Source: Pseudoxanthomonas sp. YR558 (lineage in GTDB: Bacteria; Pseudomonadota; Gammaproteobacteria; Xanthomonadales; Xanthomonadaceae). From it: 64,000 nt of DNA. Where the stretch lies: positions 310,001-374,000 of the forward strand of contig NZ_FPCI01000001.1 in assembly GCF_900116385.1 (NCBI RefSeq), in the 5' to 3' direction. The notes beneath the pieces were generated by a model. The model was not told where the DNA came from, did not search any database, and was given only the letters and a program-made list of their open reading frames with translations. This document shows, in pieces, positions 1 to 8,617 of this stretch; position 1 is the stretch's first letter, and each line of letters opens with the position of its first letter. The translations under genes were made by a program, and so were the position numbers.

Positions 1-720
1 CGCGCCGAAGCCGATGGCGTAGGTGGCTTCCGTCTGCTCGGGCGCGCCGATCGCATCGTGAAGGTGGAAGAGCGGCGGGTTTCGTTGGATGCACTGGAGC
101 GGCAGATTCAGGCCCATCCTGCTGTCCGTGAAGCACGCGTGTTGTTGTTGGGGGGAAGCCGCAGCGCGTTGGCGGCCGTGGTCGTGGTCGAAGCGAGCGT
201 TCCGCTTCCCGAGGACGCGGCGGGCCGCCGTGCCCTGGCGAACACCTTGTCGCGTCATCTCGCAGGTGCGCAGGACGCGGTAACGCGTCCGCGGCGCTGG
301 CGTTTCGTGGCCGCGATGCCGGCGAACGCACAGGGCAAGGTGACCGAGGCGGCGCTGACGGCGCTGTTCCGCCCCGAACGTCCCGAGGCGCGCTGGACGC
401 TGCGCGAGCCTGCGCATGCGCGGGTGGAACTGCCGCTTGATGCGTCGCTGGCCGTCTTCGAGGGTCACTTCACCCAGGCGGCGATCCTGCCTGGGGTCGC
501 ACAACTGGACTGGGCGGTGCAGCTGGCGCGCGAAGCGTTCCCGTTGCCGCCGCAGTTCCTCCGCATGGAGGCGCTGAAGTTCCAGCGTGTCGCGCGGCCG
601 GGTGACGTGATCCGCCTGGATCTGGAGTGGTTGGCCGAGCGCAGCACGCTGGTGTTCCGCTACGTGTCGGAACACGGGCCGCATGCCAGCGGGCGCGTGG
701 TGTTCGCCGATGGGGAATGA
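1..720 (+). CDS. Acyl-ACP/CoA ligase C-terminal part fused to a hotdog dehydratase domain (partial)
   Basis: The reading frame is open to the window edge, so the gene is cut on its 5' side and only the last 239 residues are visible. Residues 9-30 carry the C-terminal signature of ANL adenylating enzymes (LLGRADRIVKVEERRVSL, including the conserved catalytic-lysine hinge region). From about residue 120 there is an ApeI/FabZ-like hotdog domain (FEGHFTQAAILPGVAQLDW). In E. coli-type aryl polyene clusters the ligase (ApeH) and the thioester dehydratase (ApeI) are separate; here they appear fused. The expected role is loading the aryl starter onto an ACP and dehydrating chain intermediates in the cytoplasm. 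First gene visible of the pigment operon. Confidence 0.8.
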   Translation, partial: RAEADGVGGFRLLGRADRIVKVEERRVSLDALERQIQAHPAVREARVLLLGGSRSALAAVVVVEASVPLPEDAAGRRALANTLSRHLAGAQDAVTRPRRWRFVAAMPANAQGKVTEAALTALFRPERPEARWTLREPAHARVELPLDASLAVFEGHFTQAAILPGVAQLDWAVQLAREAFPLPPQFLRMEALKFQRVARPGDVIRLDLEWLAERSTLVFRYVSEHGPHASGRVVFADGE

Positions 721-724
721 ATCC

Positions 725-1489
725 ATGGCCGCGGCGAACGGTGTCCGTCCGCTCGTGGTGATTCCGGTCTTCGACCACGAGCACGCCATCGCGACGATGG
801 TGGACGGTGTGCGCGCGTCCGGCGTGCCGTGCGTGCTGGTCGACGATGGTTCCGGTGAATCCTGTGCGCGGGAACTGGATCGCCTGGCGGCGCTGCATCC
901 GTCCGACGTGACGCTGCTGCGCCTGCCGGTGAACCAGGGCAAGGGCGGAGCCGTGCTGGCGGGCTTCCGCGAGGCGGCCAGGACGGGCTACACGCACGTG
1001 CTGCAGATCGACGCCGATGGCCAGCATGATCCCCGCGACATCCCGGGTTTCATCGAAGAGGCCCGTGCGCACCCGGACGCCATCATCTGCGGCGTGCCGC
1101 TGTACGACGCGAGCGTGCCGAAGGGTCGCCTCTACGGCCGCTATCTGACCCACGTCTGGGTTTGGATCAACACGCTCTCGTTCAAGATCCGCGACTCGAT
1201 GTGTGGCTTCCGTGTCTATCCGCTGCCTCCGGTGCTGCGTTTGATGGACGAAGAGACCATCGGCCGTCGAATGGATTTCGATGTCGAAGTACTGGTGCGC
1301 TTGTTCTGGCGCGGCGTCGAGGTGCGCAACCGCCCCACGCGGGTGACCTATCCGCTGGACGGCGTATCCCACTTCGATGTCTGGCGCGACAACGTGCGGA
1401 TTAGCCGCATGCATACCCGACTTTTCTTCGGCATGGTCTGGCGACTGCCACGCCTGCTGGCGCGCAAAGCGAGGGGTGGGCGCGCGTGA
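725..1489 (+). CDS. Family 2 glycosyltransferase of the pigment cluster
   Basis: A 254-aa GT-A fold glycosyltransferase. The N-terminus has the GT2 pattern (PLVVIPVFDHEH, then VLVDDGSGE), a KGGAVLAGF segment, and the DxD-type metal site (QIDADGQHD) near residue 100. Family 2 enzymes of this size transfer a sugar from an activated donor to a lipid or polyketide acceptor. Such a gene is a regular member of aryl polyene/xanthomonadin clusters, where it is thought to help attach the polyene to a glycolipid anchor. The ATG at 725 is preferred over ATGs at 683 and 710, since those lie inside the preceding gene. Its stop overlaps the GTG start of the next gene. Confidence 0.88.
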   Translation: MAAANGVRPLVVIPVFDHEHAIATMVDGVRASGVPCVLVDDGSGESCARELDRLAALHPSDVTLLRLPVNQGKGGAVLAGFREAARTGYTHVLQIDADGQHDPRDIPGFIEEARAHPDAIICGVPLYDASVPKGRLYGRYLTHVWVWINTLSFKIRDSMCGFRVYPLPPVLRLMDEETIGRRMDFDVEVLVRLFWRGVEVRNRPTRVTYPLDGVSHFDVWRDNVRISRMHTRLFFGMVWRLPRLLARKARGGRA

Positions 1490-2430
1490 GCGATCGCTCG
1501 CACCACTGGGCCGACATCGGCGAATCCACGTCCGTGCGCGGCATCCTGCTGCTGTGCGCGGTGCACCGCTGGCTGGGGCGCTGGCCGTTCCGCATCTGCG
1601 TGTATCCGGTCGTGTTCGTGCACTGGCTGCTCAATGGCACGGCACGCCGCGCGTCCCGCCAGTACCTGGCGCGCCTGCACGAGCACCTCGGCGTACCGCC
1701 GCGGCGCCCGGGTGCATGGCAAAGCCTGCGGCACTTCGCGGTGTTTGCCGAGACGCTGCTCGACAAGATCCTGGCGCTGGGCCAGCGCTATCCGGTCGAC
1801 AAGGTCACGATGGAGCGCCAAGGCGTGCTGGCGCGGGTGAAGGCGGGTGAGGGCGGACTGCTCGTCACCGCGCACCTCGGGTGCCTGGAGCTGTGCCAGG
1901 TGATGGCCGACCAGGTGCCGGGGTTCCGCCTGACCGCGTTGGTGCACACCGCGCATGCCGAACGCTTCAATCGGCTGATCCGTCGCCTGGATGCCGGCAG
2001 CCGCGTCGAACTGCTACAGGTGACGGACCTGGGGCCGGCCGATGCGGTGAAGCTGGCCGAACGCGTGGCGCGCGGCGAGTTCGTCGCCATCGCCGGCGAC
2101 CGCGTGCCGTTGCGGGGCGGGCGTTCGGTGAAGGCGTCATTCCTCGGGCACGAGGCACCGTTGCCGATCGGTGCCTACGTGCTGGGTGCCGCGCTGCGTT
2201 GCCCGGTGTTCACCATGGCGTGCACCCACGTGGGCGACGGTTACCGCGTGCGCTTCGAGGCCTTCGCCGAGCGGATCGAGTTGCCGCGCGGATCGCGCGA
2301 CGAGGCGCTGGCGCGCTACGCTGCGCAATTCGCGGCATGGATGGAGCGGCAGGTCCGCGATTCGCCGTACGACTGGTTCAACTTCTACCCCTTCTGGGAT
2401 CAGGTAACGCATGACGCCCGCCATGAATGA
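1486..2430 (+). CDS. LpxL/HtrB-like lysophospholipid acyltransferase
   Basis: A 314-aa protein starting with GTG in a GTGA overlap with the glycosyltransferase. The LPLAT active-site pattern HX4E is present (LVTAHLGCLELCQ), followed by the GDRVPLRGGRSV segment typical of LpxL/HtrB-type acyltransferases of the inner membrane. In aryl polyene clusters this enzyme is thought to transfer the polyene or a fatty acyl group onto a lipid anchor bound for the outer membrane. There is no clear membrane segment beyond the hydrophobic N-terminal third. The family is secure; the acceptor is inferred from context. Confidence 0.86.
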   Translation: MSDRSHHWADIGESTSVRGILLLCAVHRWLGRWPFRICVYPVVFVHWLLNGTARRASRQYLARLHEHLGVPPRRPGAWQSLRHFAVFAETLLDKILALGQRYPVDKVTMERQGVLARVKAGEGGLLVTAHLGCLELCQVMADQVPGFRLTALVHTAHAERFNRLIRRLDAGSRVELLQVTDLGPADAVKLAERVARGEFVAIAGDRVPLRGGRSVKASFLGHEAPLPIGAYVLGAALRCPVFTMACTHVGDGYRVRFEAFAERIELPRGSRDEALARYAAQFAAWMERQVRDSPYDWFNFYPFWDQVTHDARHE

Positions 2431-3964
2431 ATCCGCCGCGCCCGTGTTCGGGGACGCGCCCTTGCGCATCGAGGACGTGGTGGCGCTGTCGCAGCGCCGC
2501 GTCCCGGCCGTGCTGTCGCGCGAGCCCGCGTTCCGTGCTCGCATCGCCAAGGGAGCCGACTTCCTTGACCGCCTGCTGCAAGAGGAAGGCGTGATCTACG
2601 GCGTTACCACCGGCTACGGCGACTCCTGCACGGTGAACATCCCGCCGGCGCTGGTCGCGGAGTTGCCGCACCACCTGTACACCTATCACGGCTGCGGATT
2701 GGGCCGTTTCCTCGACGCGACCGAGACGCGCGCCGTGCTGGCCGCGCGCTTGGCGTCGCTGGTGCGCGGCATGTCCGGTGTCAGCCTGCCGCTGTTGGAA
2801 GGGCTGGAAGGCCTGCTGCGCCATGACGTGCTGCCCCTGATCCCCGCCGAGGGTTCGGTGGGCGCCAGCGGCGACCTGACCCCGCTGTCCTACGTGGCCG
2901 CCGTCCTGTGCGGCGAGCGCGAAGTGCTGCATGAGGGCCGCATCCGCCCGGCGGCGGAGGTGTTGGCCGAGATAGGCCAGGCACCGTTGACGCTGCGGCC
3001 CAAGGAGGGCCTGGCGATCATGAACGGCACGGCCGTGATGACGGCGCTCGCGTGCTTAGCTTTCGACCGCGCCGAGTACGTTTCGCGCCTGGCCACGCGC
3101 CTGACCGCGTTCAACGTATTGGCCAGCAACGGCAATGCGCACCACTTCGACGCGGTGCTGTTCGCCGCCAAGCCGCATCCCGGCCAGTCGCGGGTCGCTC
3201 AACGCCTGCGCGAAGACCTGCACAGCGATCGTCCGCCGCGCAACGAGCAACGCCTGCAGGACCGGTACTCGCTGCGCTGCGCGCCGCACGTGATCGGTGT
3301 GCTGGAAGATGCGCTGCCGTTCTTGCGCCAGTTGATCGAGACCGAGCTCAACAGCGCCAACGACAACCCGCTGATCGATCCCGAGCGCGAGCAGATCCTG
3401 CATGGCGGCCACTTCTACGGCGGCCATATCGCGTTTGCGATGGATGCGTTGAAGAACACCGTCGCGAACGTCGCCGATCTGCTGGATCGCCAGTTGGCCT
3501 TGATCGTCGATGCCCGCTACAACCATGGGCTGCCGGCCAACCTGTCCGGTGCCACCGGGCCGCGTGCAGCGATCAACCATGGGTTGAAAGCGCTGCAGAT
3601 CAGCGTGTCCGCCTGGACGGCGGAGGCGCTGAAACTGACGATGCCGGCCTCGGTGTTCTCGCGTTCGACCGAATGCCACAACCAGGACAAGGTCAGCATG
3701 GGCACGATCGCCGCACGCGACTGCCTGCGCGTGCTCGAACTCACCGAGCAGGTCATCGCCGCCATGCTGATCGCGGCGCGCCAGGCCGTGGGTTTGCGCC
3801 AGCGCGTAGGCCTGCAGTCGACGCTGGGCGAAGGTCCGGCCGCGATGTACGACGACCTCTGCGCACGCATCGCGCTGGTCGAAGAGGATCGCGCGCTCGA
3901 TGGCGAGCTTCGCCAGCTGGTGACGGACATCCGCGCCGCGCGATGGAACGTCTATGCCGGCTGA
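2411..3964 (+). CDS. MIO-dependent aromatic amino acid ammonia-lyase (HAL/TAL/PAL family)
   Basis: A 517-aa protein of full family length. Ala152-Ser153-Gly154 in GSVGASGDLTPLS form the self-cyclising MIO prosthetic group, and Tyr63 in VIYGVTTGYG is the catalytic tyrosine. The substrate-selectivity position reads YHGCGLG (about 92-98), where histidine ammonia-lyases have SH, so histidine is not the obvious substrate. Members in aryl polyene and flexirubin clusters supply a cinnamate- or coumarate-type starter from phenylalanine or tyrosine. Xanthomonads also make 3- or 4-hydroxybenzoate from chorismate, so the starter here is unresolved. An in-frame ATG at 2423 is an alternative start. The gene overlaps the acyltransferase by 20 bp. 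Confidence 0.9.
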   Translation: MTPAMNESAAPVFGDAPLRIEDVVALSQRRVPAVLSREPAFRARIAKGADFLDRLLQEEGVIYGVTTGYGDSCTVNIPPALVAELPHHLYTYHGCGLGRFLDATETRAVLAARLASLVRGMSGVSLPLLEGLEGLLRHDVLPLIPAEGSVGASGDLTPLSYVAAVLCGEREVLHEGRIRPAAEVLAEIGQAPLTLRPKEGLAIMNGTAVMTALACLAFDRAEYVSRLATRLTAFNVLASNGNAHHFDAVLFAAKPHPGQSRVAQRLREDLHSDRPPRNEQRLQDRYSLRCAPHVIGVLEDALPFLRQLIETELNSANDNPLIDPEREQILHGGHFYGGHIAFAMDALKNTVANVADLLDRQLALIVDARYNHGLPANLSGATGPRAAINHGLKALQISVSAWTAEALKLTMPASVFSRSTECHNQDKVSMGTIAARDCLRVLELTEQVIAAMLIAARQAVGLRQRVGLQSTLGEGPAAMYDDLCARIALVEEDRALDGELRQLVTDIRAARWNVYAG

Positions 3965-4385
3965 GCTTCGCGACGACCTTCGCATCGAAGTGGCGCTGAG
4001 TCCGGCGTTCCATGACTGCGACGCCATGCAGGTGGTCTGGCACGGGCACTATTTCAAATACCTCGAGATCGCCCGGTGCGCGCTGCTGCAGCGGTTCGAC
4101 TACGACTATCCGCAGATGCAGGCGTCCGGCTACATGTGGCCCATCGTCGATGCGCGGGTGAAGTACATCCGCCCACTGCGGTACATGCAGGCGCTGCGCG
4201 TGTCGGCCCGGATAACCGAGTGGGAAAACCGGCTGAAGATGGAGTACGAGATCCGCGACGAAGCGAGTGGGGAGGTCCTGACGCGCGCGCATACGCTGCA
4301 GGTCGCGGTCGACGCGGCTTCAGGCGAGATGCTGTATCAGTGCCCCCCGGTCCTGTGGGAGCGCCTGAGAGTGCCCGCGCCATGA
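3954..4385 (+). CDS. 4HBT-type acyl-CoA/ACP thioesterase
   Basis: A 143-aa single hotdog domain. The N-terminal helix-turn segment HDCDAMQVVWHGHYFKYLE carries the catalytic Asp of the 4-hydroxybenzoyl-CoA/YbgC thioesterase family, and length is normal. It is a standard member of aryl polyene clusters, where it would release or proofread acyl-ACP intermediates in the cytoplasm. The start overlaps the lyase gene by 11 bp and the stop overlaps the next ATG (ATGA-type), indicating coupled translation. Confidence 0.88.
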   Translation: MPAELRDDLRIEVALSPAFHDCDAMQVVWHGHYFKYLEIARCALLQRFDYDYPQMQASGYMWPIVDARVKYIRPLRYMQALRVSARITEWENRLKMEYEIRDEASGEVLTRAHTLQVAVDAASGEMLYQCPPVLWERLRVPAP

Positions 4386-5023
4386 AGTTTTCCCACTTGC
4401 TGGTGTCGTTGTTCCTCATGGCTGCCCTTGGGGTATCCCTCCAAGTCAGCGCCGTGAACTCGCAGTCGCCTGATCCGCTGGCAGGGGTGCGCACGCAGGT
4501 CGCGCAGGTGCCTTTACTGCGGGGCGGGTTCTCGCAGGAGAAACAGGTGGCCGGCTTCCGCAATCCGCTGCGTTCGTCCGGCCGTTTCGTGCTGGCGCGC
4601 GAGAAGGGTGTGATCTGGACGACGGTCGCACCTTTTCCGTCCGAAATCGTCATCACCCGCGACCGCATCGTCAGCCGCCAGCGCGACGGGAGCGCGCGGG
4701 TCGAGGTCGATGGTCGCCAGCAGCCCGGGCTCCGGACCGTGAACGCGATGATGTTCGCCCTGATGAGCGGCGACATGAAGGCGCTCACCACGACGTTCGA
4801 GGTGAAAAGCGAGCCCGCGGACGGGAAGGGCTGGCGGATGACGCTGTTGCCGCGTTCGCGCCAGCTCGCCCAGGCGTTCACGTCGGTGCGCCTGGCCGGC
4901 GACCGCTACGTGCGCGAAGTGGAGCTGCGTGAGGCCAACGGCGACGTCACCCGCATCCGCTTCGACGGGATGAGCGAAACTCCCGCCACGCTGACGCGCG
5001 AAGAGGCGGGCCGGTTTGACTGA
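4382..5023 (+). CDS. Pigment-cluster LolA-like outer-membrane lipoprotein carrier
   Basis: A 213-aa protein with a signal peptide (MKFSHLLVSLFLMAALG...). The LolA fold is visible in GFSQEKQVAGFRNPLRSSG, RFVLAREKGVIW and the periodic hydrophobic strands after it. The protein is periplasmic. APE clusters encode a dedicated LolA-like carrier next to an MMPL exporter; together they are thought to move the lipid-linked polyene across the periplasm. ATG 4382 overlaps the thioesterase stop and precedes the signal peptide, so longer in-frame starts are rejected. It is a paralogue, not a copy, of the housekeeping LolA at 61198-61821. Confidence 0.85.
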   Translation: MKFSHLLVSLFLMAALGVSLQVSAVNSQSPDPLAGVRTQVAQVPLLRGGFSQEKQVAGFRNPLRSSGRFVLAREKGVIWTTVAPFPSEIVITRDRIVSRQRDGSARVEVDGRQQPGLRTVNAMMFALMSGDMKALTTTFEVKSEPADGKGWRMTLLPRSRQLAQAFTSVRLAGDRYVREVELREANGDVTRIRFDGMSETPATLTREEAGRFD

Positions 5024-7388
5024 GTCGCAGGTGTCGCCGGAAGCGGACCGCAGGCTGCGCGGCTGGCGCTGGCTCGCGCTGGCGTGGCTGCTCGCGCTGG
5101 TGGCCGTGGCCTGGCACCAGTGGGGCTTCTGGCAGTCGCCACGGATCGACAGCGACATCCTGGCGTTGCTGCCGCAGGACGCAGGAGATCCTGCGGTCGC
5201 CGACGCCACGCGCCTGATCGCCGGCAACAGCTCGCGCGACGTCGTGGTGATGCTCGGGGCGGACGAAACGGAAGCCGTATTGCGCGCGCGCCAGGCGTTC
5301 GAAGCTTTCGTACAGGATCGCGCGACGAAGGGAACGGATCTGCTGGTGGCGGAGCGTTCCCCCGAAGACTGGTTCAGCCAGGCACGCGACACACTGGCGC
5401 CGCATCGCGATCGCCTGCTGACGGCGGCACAGCGGCAGCAGCTCGAAGACACGCCCGTGGACACGCTTGCCGAGTCGGCGCTGGCCGCCCTGTACGGTCC
5501 CATGGGTGCGCCGCGCCTGACCGAGTGGCGCAACGATCCGCTCGGCTTGTGGCCGCAGTGGTGGCAGGCCCAGGCCGCTGCGTCGGGCATGACGCTGGAC
5601 GGGGACGGCTTGCTGCAGGCCGAAGACCGTCATTGGGCGGTGCTGCAGTTCACCTTGCGCGATTCCGCCTTCAAGCTGGATGGCGAACGCAGGCTGCAGG
5701 ACCTGCTGGATGGGGCATCTGCGGCGGCGACCTCCGCTGCACCGGGCCTGCATGTACTGAAGGCGGGCGTGCCCCTGCATGCGGAATCCGCTGCAGTGCA
5801 GGCCAACCGCGAGGTCAACACCATCGGTTGGGGTTCGCTGGCGGCCGTGCTGCTGCTGGTCTGGCTGGCGTTCCGCTCGCTGCGCCCGCTGCTGCTGGTC
5901 GCGCTGTCGTTGTTGGTGGGATGCGCGGTCGCACTGACGGTCACCGTGCTGGTCTTCGGCAAAATCCACCTGCTGACGCTGATCTTCGGTGCGAGCCTGG
6001 TGGGTGTGGCGGAGGACTACGGCATCCACTGGTTCGCGTCCCGCCAGGGCGAACCCAAGGCACGGCGATGGTCGTTGCTGCGCCACCTGTTGCCCGGCTT
6101 GTGGCTGGCCCTGCTGACCAGCGCGATGGCGTACCTCGCATTGGGCCTTGCGCCGTTCCCGGGGTTGCGGCAGATGGCGTTGTTCTCGGTCGTCGGCCTG
6201 ACGGCGGCGTTCCTCACTGTGATCTTCGCCTTCCCCTGGCTCGATGGTGGCGAGGTACGCGCAACAGCGTTCTCGCGCTGGCTGGGCGGCACGCTGGCGG
6301 GTTGGCCTCGCCTGGCGAGTCGCCGAAGCGGCATCGTGCTCGCGGTCATCATCCTGGTCGTGACGGTGCCCGGGCTTCTGCGCGTCCAAGGCAACGATGA
6401 CCTGCGCAGCCTGCAGTCGTCTCCCCCCGCGCTGATCGCGCAGCAACGCGACGTCGGGCGACTGCTGGACATGCCGAGTCCCGCGCAGTTCTATCTGGTG
6501 CAGGGTCGCGATGCCGAGCATGTCCTGCAGCGCGAAGAGCAGCTGGTGGCGCGCCTGCGCGAGACGGAAGCGAAAGGCTTGGTGGGCGGACACCGCGCAC
6601 TCAGCGACTGGCTGCCGTCGCAGCAGCGCCAGGAAGCGGACGCCGCGCTGACCGCGCGCGTCGAGCGGGAGGTGCTGGAACGACTGTCGGTCGCCACCGG
6701 TGAAGCGCTCGAGCGCGGCGCCTTCGCAGCGCGTCCGCTCGACCTCGATACCTTCATCGCATCGCCGGCGGCATTGCCGGTGCGCCATCTCTGGCTCGGA
6801 CAGGTGGGGCAGGGCATGGCCTCGGTGGTGATGGTCAACGACCTGTCTCGCCCGGATGCGCTCGCCACCTTCGCCGCTCAGGCGGACGGGCTCGACGGTG
6901 TGCGCTGGGTCGACCGTACCGCCGACATTTCGCGCCTGCTGCAGCATTACCGGCGCATGATGACCGGCCTGCTGCTGGCGGGCGTGGTCGTCGTATTCGG
7001 CGTGCTCGCGCTGCGCTACCGCTGGCAGGCCTGGCGCGTGATCACGCCTACCTTGCTCGCCGGCGTGCTGACCGTGGCGCTGCTGGGCTGGCTCGGCCAG
7101 CCGTTGCAGTTGTTCAACGTGCTAGCGCTGATGTTGCTGCTCGGCATGGGCATCGACTACGGCATCTTCCTGGTCGAACACCGTGGCGATGCCAGCGCTT
7201 GGCTGGCGGTCTGCGTCGGCGCGGCGAGCACGTGGCTGTCGTTCGGCCTGCTGGGCCTGTCGGCGACGCCGGCGCTGCGCGCTTTCGGCTTGACCCTCCT
7301 GTTCGGCATCGGCCTGGTCTGGCTGCTGTCGCCGCTGTTCCGGCCCGCGCCGGATCATCTCCCCACGAACGGAAACACTGCTGCATGA
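5016..7388 (+). CDS. MMPL/RND-family lipid exporter
   Basis: A 790-aa inner-membrane transporter of the MMPL superfamily. It shows the duplicated RND layout: one TM near residues 20-35, a periplasmic domain, a block of five TMs (about 270-420), a sixth TM, a second periplasmic domain, and a final TM block (about 650-780). SLVGVAEDYGIHWF and LLLGMGIDYGIFLVEH carry the intramembrane GxxxDY proton-relay motifs in both halves. The start is TTG at 5016, overlapping the LolA-like gene by 8 bp. In aryl polyene clusters this protein is expected to extract the finished polyene lipid for the LolA-like carrier. Confidence 0.87.
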   Translation: MTESQVSPEADRRLRGWRWLALAWLLALVAVAWHQWGFWQSPRIDSDILALLPQDAGDPAVADATRLIAGNSSRDVVVMLGADETEAVLRARQAFEAFVQDRATKGTDLLVAERSPEDWFSQARDTLAPHRDRLLTAAQRQQLEDTPVDTLAESALAALYGPMGAPRLTEWRNDPLGLWPQWWQAQAAASGMTLDGDGLLQAEDRHWAVLQFTLRDSAFKLDGERRLQDLLDGASAAATSAAPGLHVLKAGVPLHAESAAVQANREVNTIGWGSLAAVLLLVWLAFRSLRPLLLVALSLLVGCAVALTVTVLVFGKIHLLTLIFGASLVGVAEDYGIHWFASRQGEPKARRWSLLRHLLPGLWLALLTSAMAYLALGLAPFPGLRQMALFSVVGLTAAFLTVIFAFPWLDGGEVRATAFSRWLGGTLAGWPRLASRRSGIVLAVIILVVTVPGLLRVQGNDDLRSLQSSPPALIAQQRDVGRLLDMPSPAQFYLVQGRDAEHVLQREEQLVARLRETEAKGLVGGHRALSDWLPSQQRQEADAALTARVEREVLERLSVATGEALERGAFAARPLDLDTFIASPAALPVRHLWLGQVGQGMASVVMVNDLSRPDALATFAAQADGLDGVRWVDRTADISRLLQHYRRMMTGLLLAGVVVVFGVLALRYRWQAWRVITPTLLAGVLTVALLGWLGQPLQLFNVLALMLLLGMGIDYGIFLVEHRGDASAWLAVCVGAASTWLSFGLLGLSATPALRAFGLTLLFGIGLVWLLSPLFRPAPDHLPTNGNTAA

Positions 7389-8617
7389 AGACGGAACGCA
7401 CTGACATCCTGATCATCGGCGCCGGCCCGGCCGGCTCGGTCGCCGCCGCGATGCTGCGCCAGCAGGGCCGCAAGGTCCTGATCGTCGAGCGCGAGCAGTT
7501 CCCGCGCTTCTCGATCGGCGAGAGCCTGTTGCCGCAGAGCATGGAATACATCGAAGCCGCCGGGCTGCTGAAGGACGTGGTCGAGGCCGGCTTCCAGTAC
7601 AAGAACGGTGCCGCGTTCGTGCGTGGCGAACGCACCACGGAGTTCGATTTCCGCGACAAGTTCTCGACTGGCTGGGGAACGACCTACCAGGTCCAGCGCG
7701 CCGACTTCGATCATGTGCTGGCGAAGGGCGCGGAGCGCATGGGCGCGGAGGTTCGTTACCGCCACGAAGTGCTGGCAGCCGAGCCTGGCGAAACGCCGCG
7801 TGTCACCGTGCGGTCGCCCGAGGGCGAGGAGTACGTGATCGAGGCGGACTTCATGCTTGATGCCAGCGGCTTCGGTCGCTTGCTGCCGCGCCTGCTGAAG
7901 CTCGAATCGCCGTCCAACTTCCCCGTGCGCGGTGCGATCTTCACGCACGTGCGTGACCACATCCCGGTGGATGCGGGTTTCGACCGCAACAAGATCCTGA
8001 TCACCACGCACCCCGAACACGTGGATGTCTGGTACTGGACCATCCCGTTCTCCAATGGCTGCTGCTCGCTGGGCGTGGTGGCCGAGCAATCCTTCCTTGA
8101 TCGCTACACCGGCACCGAGTTGGAACGCCTGCAGGCCATCGTTGGCGAAGATCCGAACCTCACACGCTTGCTGAGGAATGCCGAGTGGGCGGTGCTGCCG
8201 GTGCGGCAGATCACGGGTTATTCCGCCAACGTGCGCTCGCTGTGGGGCCCGGGCTACGCGTTGCTGGGCAATGCGGGCGAGTTCCTCGATCCGGTGTTCT
8301 CGTCCGGCGTCACCATCGCGTTCAAGTCGGCGCAGCTCGCGAGCGAATGCCTGCGTCGCCATTACGCAGGCGAGAAGGTGGATTGGGAAGCCGAGTTCGC
8401 CGAGCCGTTGCGCGGTGGCGTGCAGACCTTCCGACGGTTCGTGGAATCGTGGTACGCCGGTGGCTTCCAGAAGATCATCTTCCATCCCGATCCGCAGCCC
8501 GATATCCGCCGGATGATCTGTTCGATCCTGGCCGGCTACGCCTGGGACAAGAAGAATCCTTACGTTGCCGAAACGCAGCGCCGGCTGCAGGTGCTGGAGC
8601 AGCTGTGCAGCGGCTGA
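7385..8617 (+). CDS. FAD-dependent oxidoreductase, halogenase-like, of the pigment cluster
   Basis: A 410-aa flavoprotein. The N-terminal Rossmann motif is GAGPAG (12-17), followed by the E-helix end VERE and an FSIGESLLP segment. Two features recall FADH2-dependent halogenases: Lys73 in GFQYKNGAAF, where pyrrole/phenol halogenases carry their catalytic lysine, and VWYWTIP (215-221), a variant of the GWxWxIP signature. Xanthomonadins are brominated aryl polyenes, so ring halogenation is a reasonable role. A non-halogenating FAD oxidoreductase of the geranylgeranyl-reductase type remains possible. It overlaps the MMPL stop as ATGA and the lipoprotein start by 13 bp. Confidence 0.8.
   Translation: MKTERTDILIIGAGPAGSVAAAMLRQQGRKVLIVEREQFPRFSIGESLLPQSMEYIEAAGLLKDVVEAGFQYKNGAAFVRGERTTEFDFRDKFSTGWGTTYQVQRADFDHVLAKGAERMGAEVRYRHEVLAAEPGETPRVTVRSPEGEEYVIEADFMLDASGFGRLLPRLLKLESPSNFPVRGAIFTHVRDHIPVDAGFDRNKILITTHPEHVDVWYWTIPFSNGCCSLGVVAEQSFLDRYTGTELERLQAIVGEDPNLTRLLRNAEWAVLPVRQITGYSANVRSLWGPGYALLGNAGEFLDPVFSSGVTIAFKSAQLASECLRRHYAGEKVDWEAEFAEPLRGGVQTFRRFVESWYAGGFQKIIFHPDPQPDIRRMICSILAGYAWDKKNPYVAETQRRLQVLEQLCSG

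Noticed and set aside
4947..6947. 666-codon - strand frame across the MMPL gene
   Set aside because: Composition is Arg/Gln-rich without motifs. The + strand frame is a textbook MMPL exporter.
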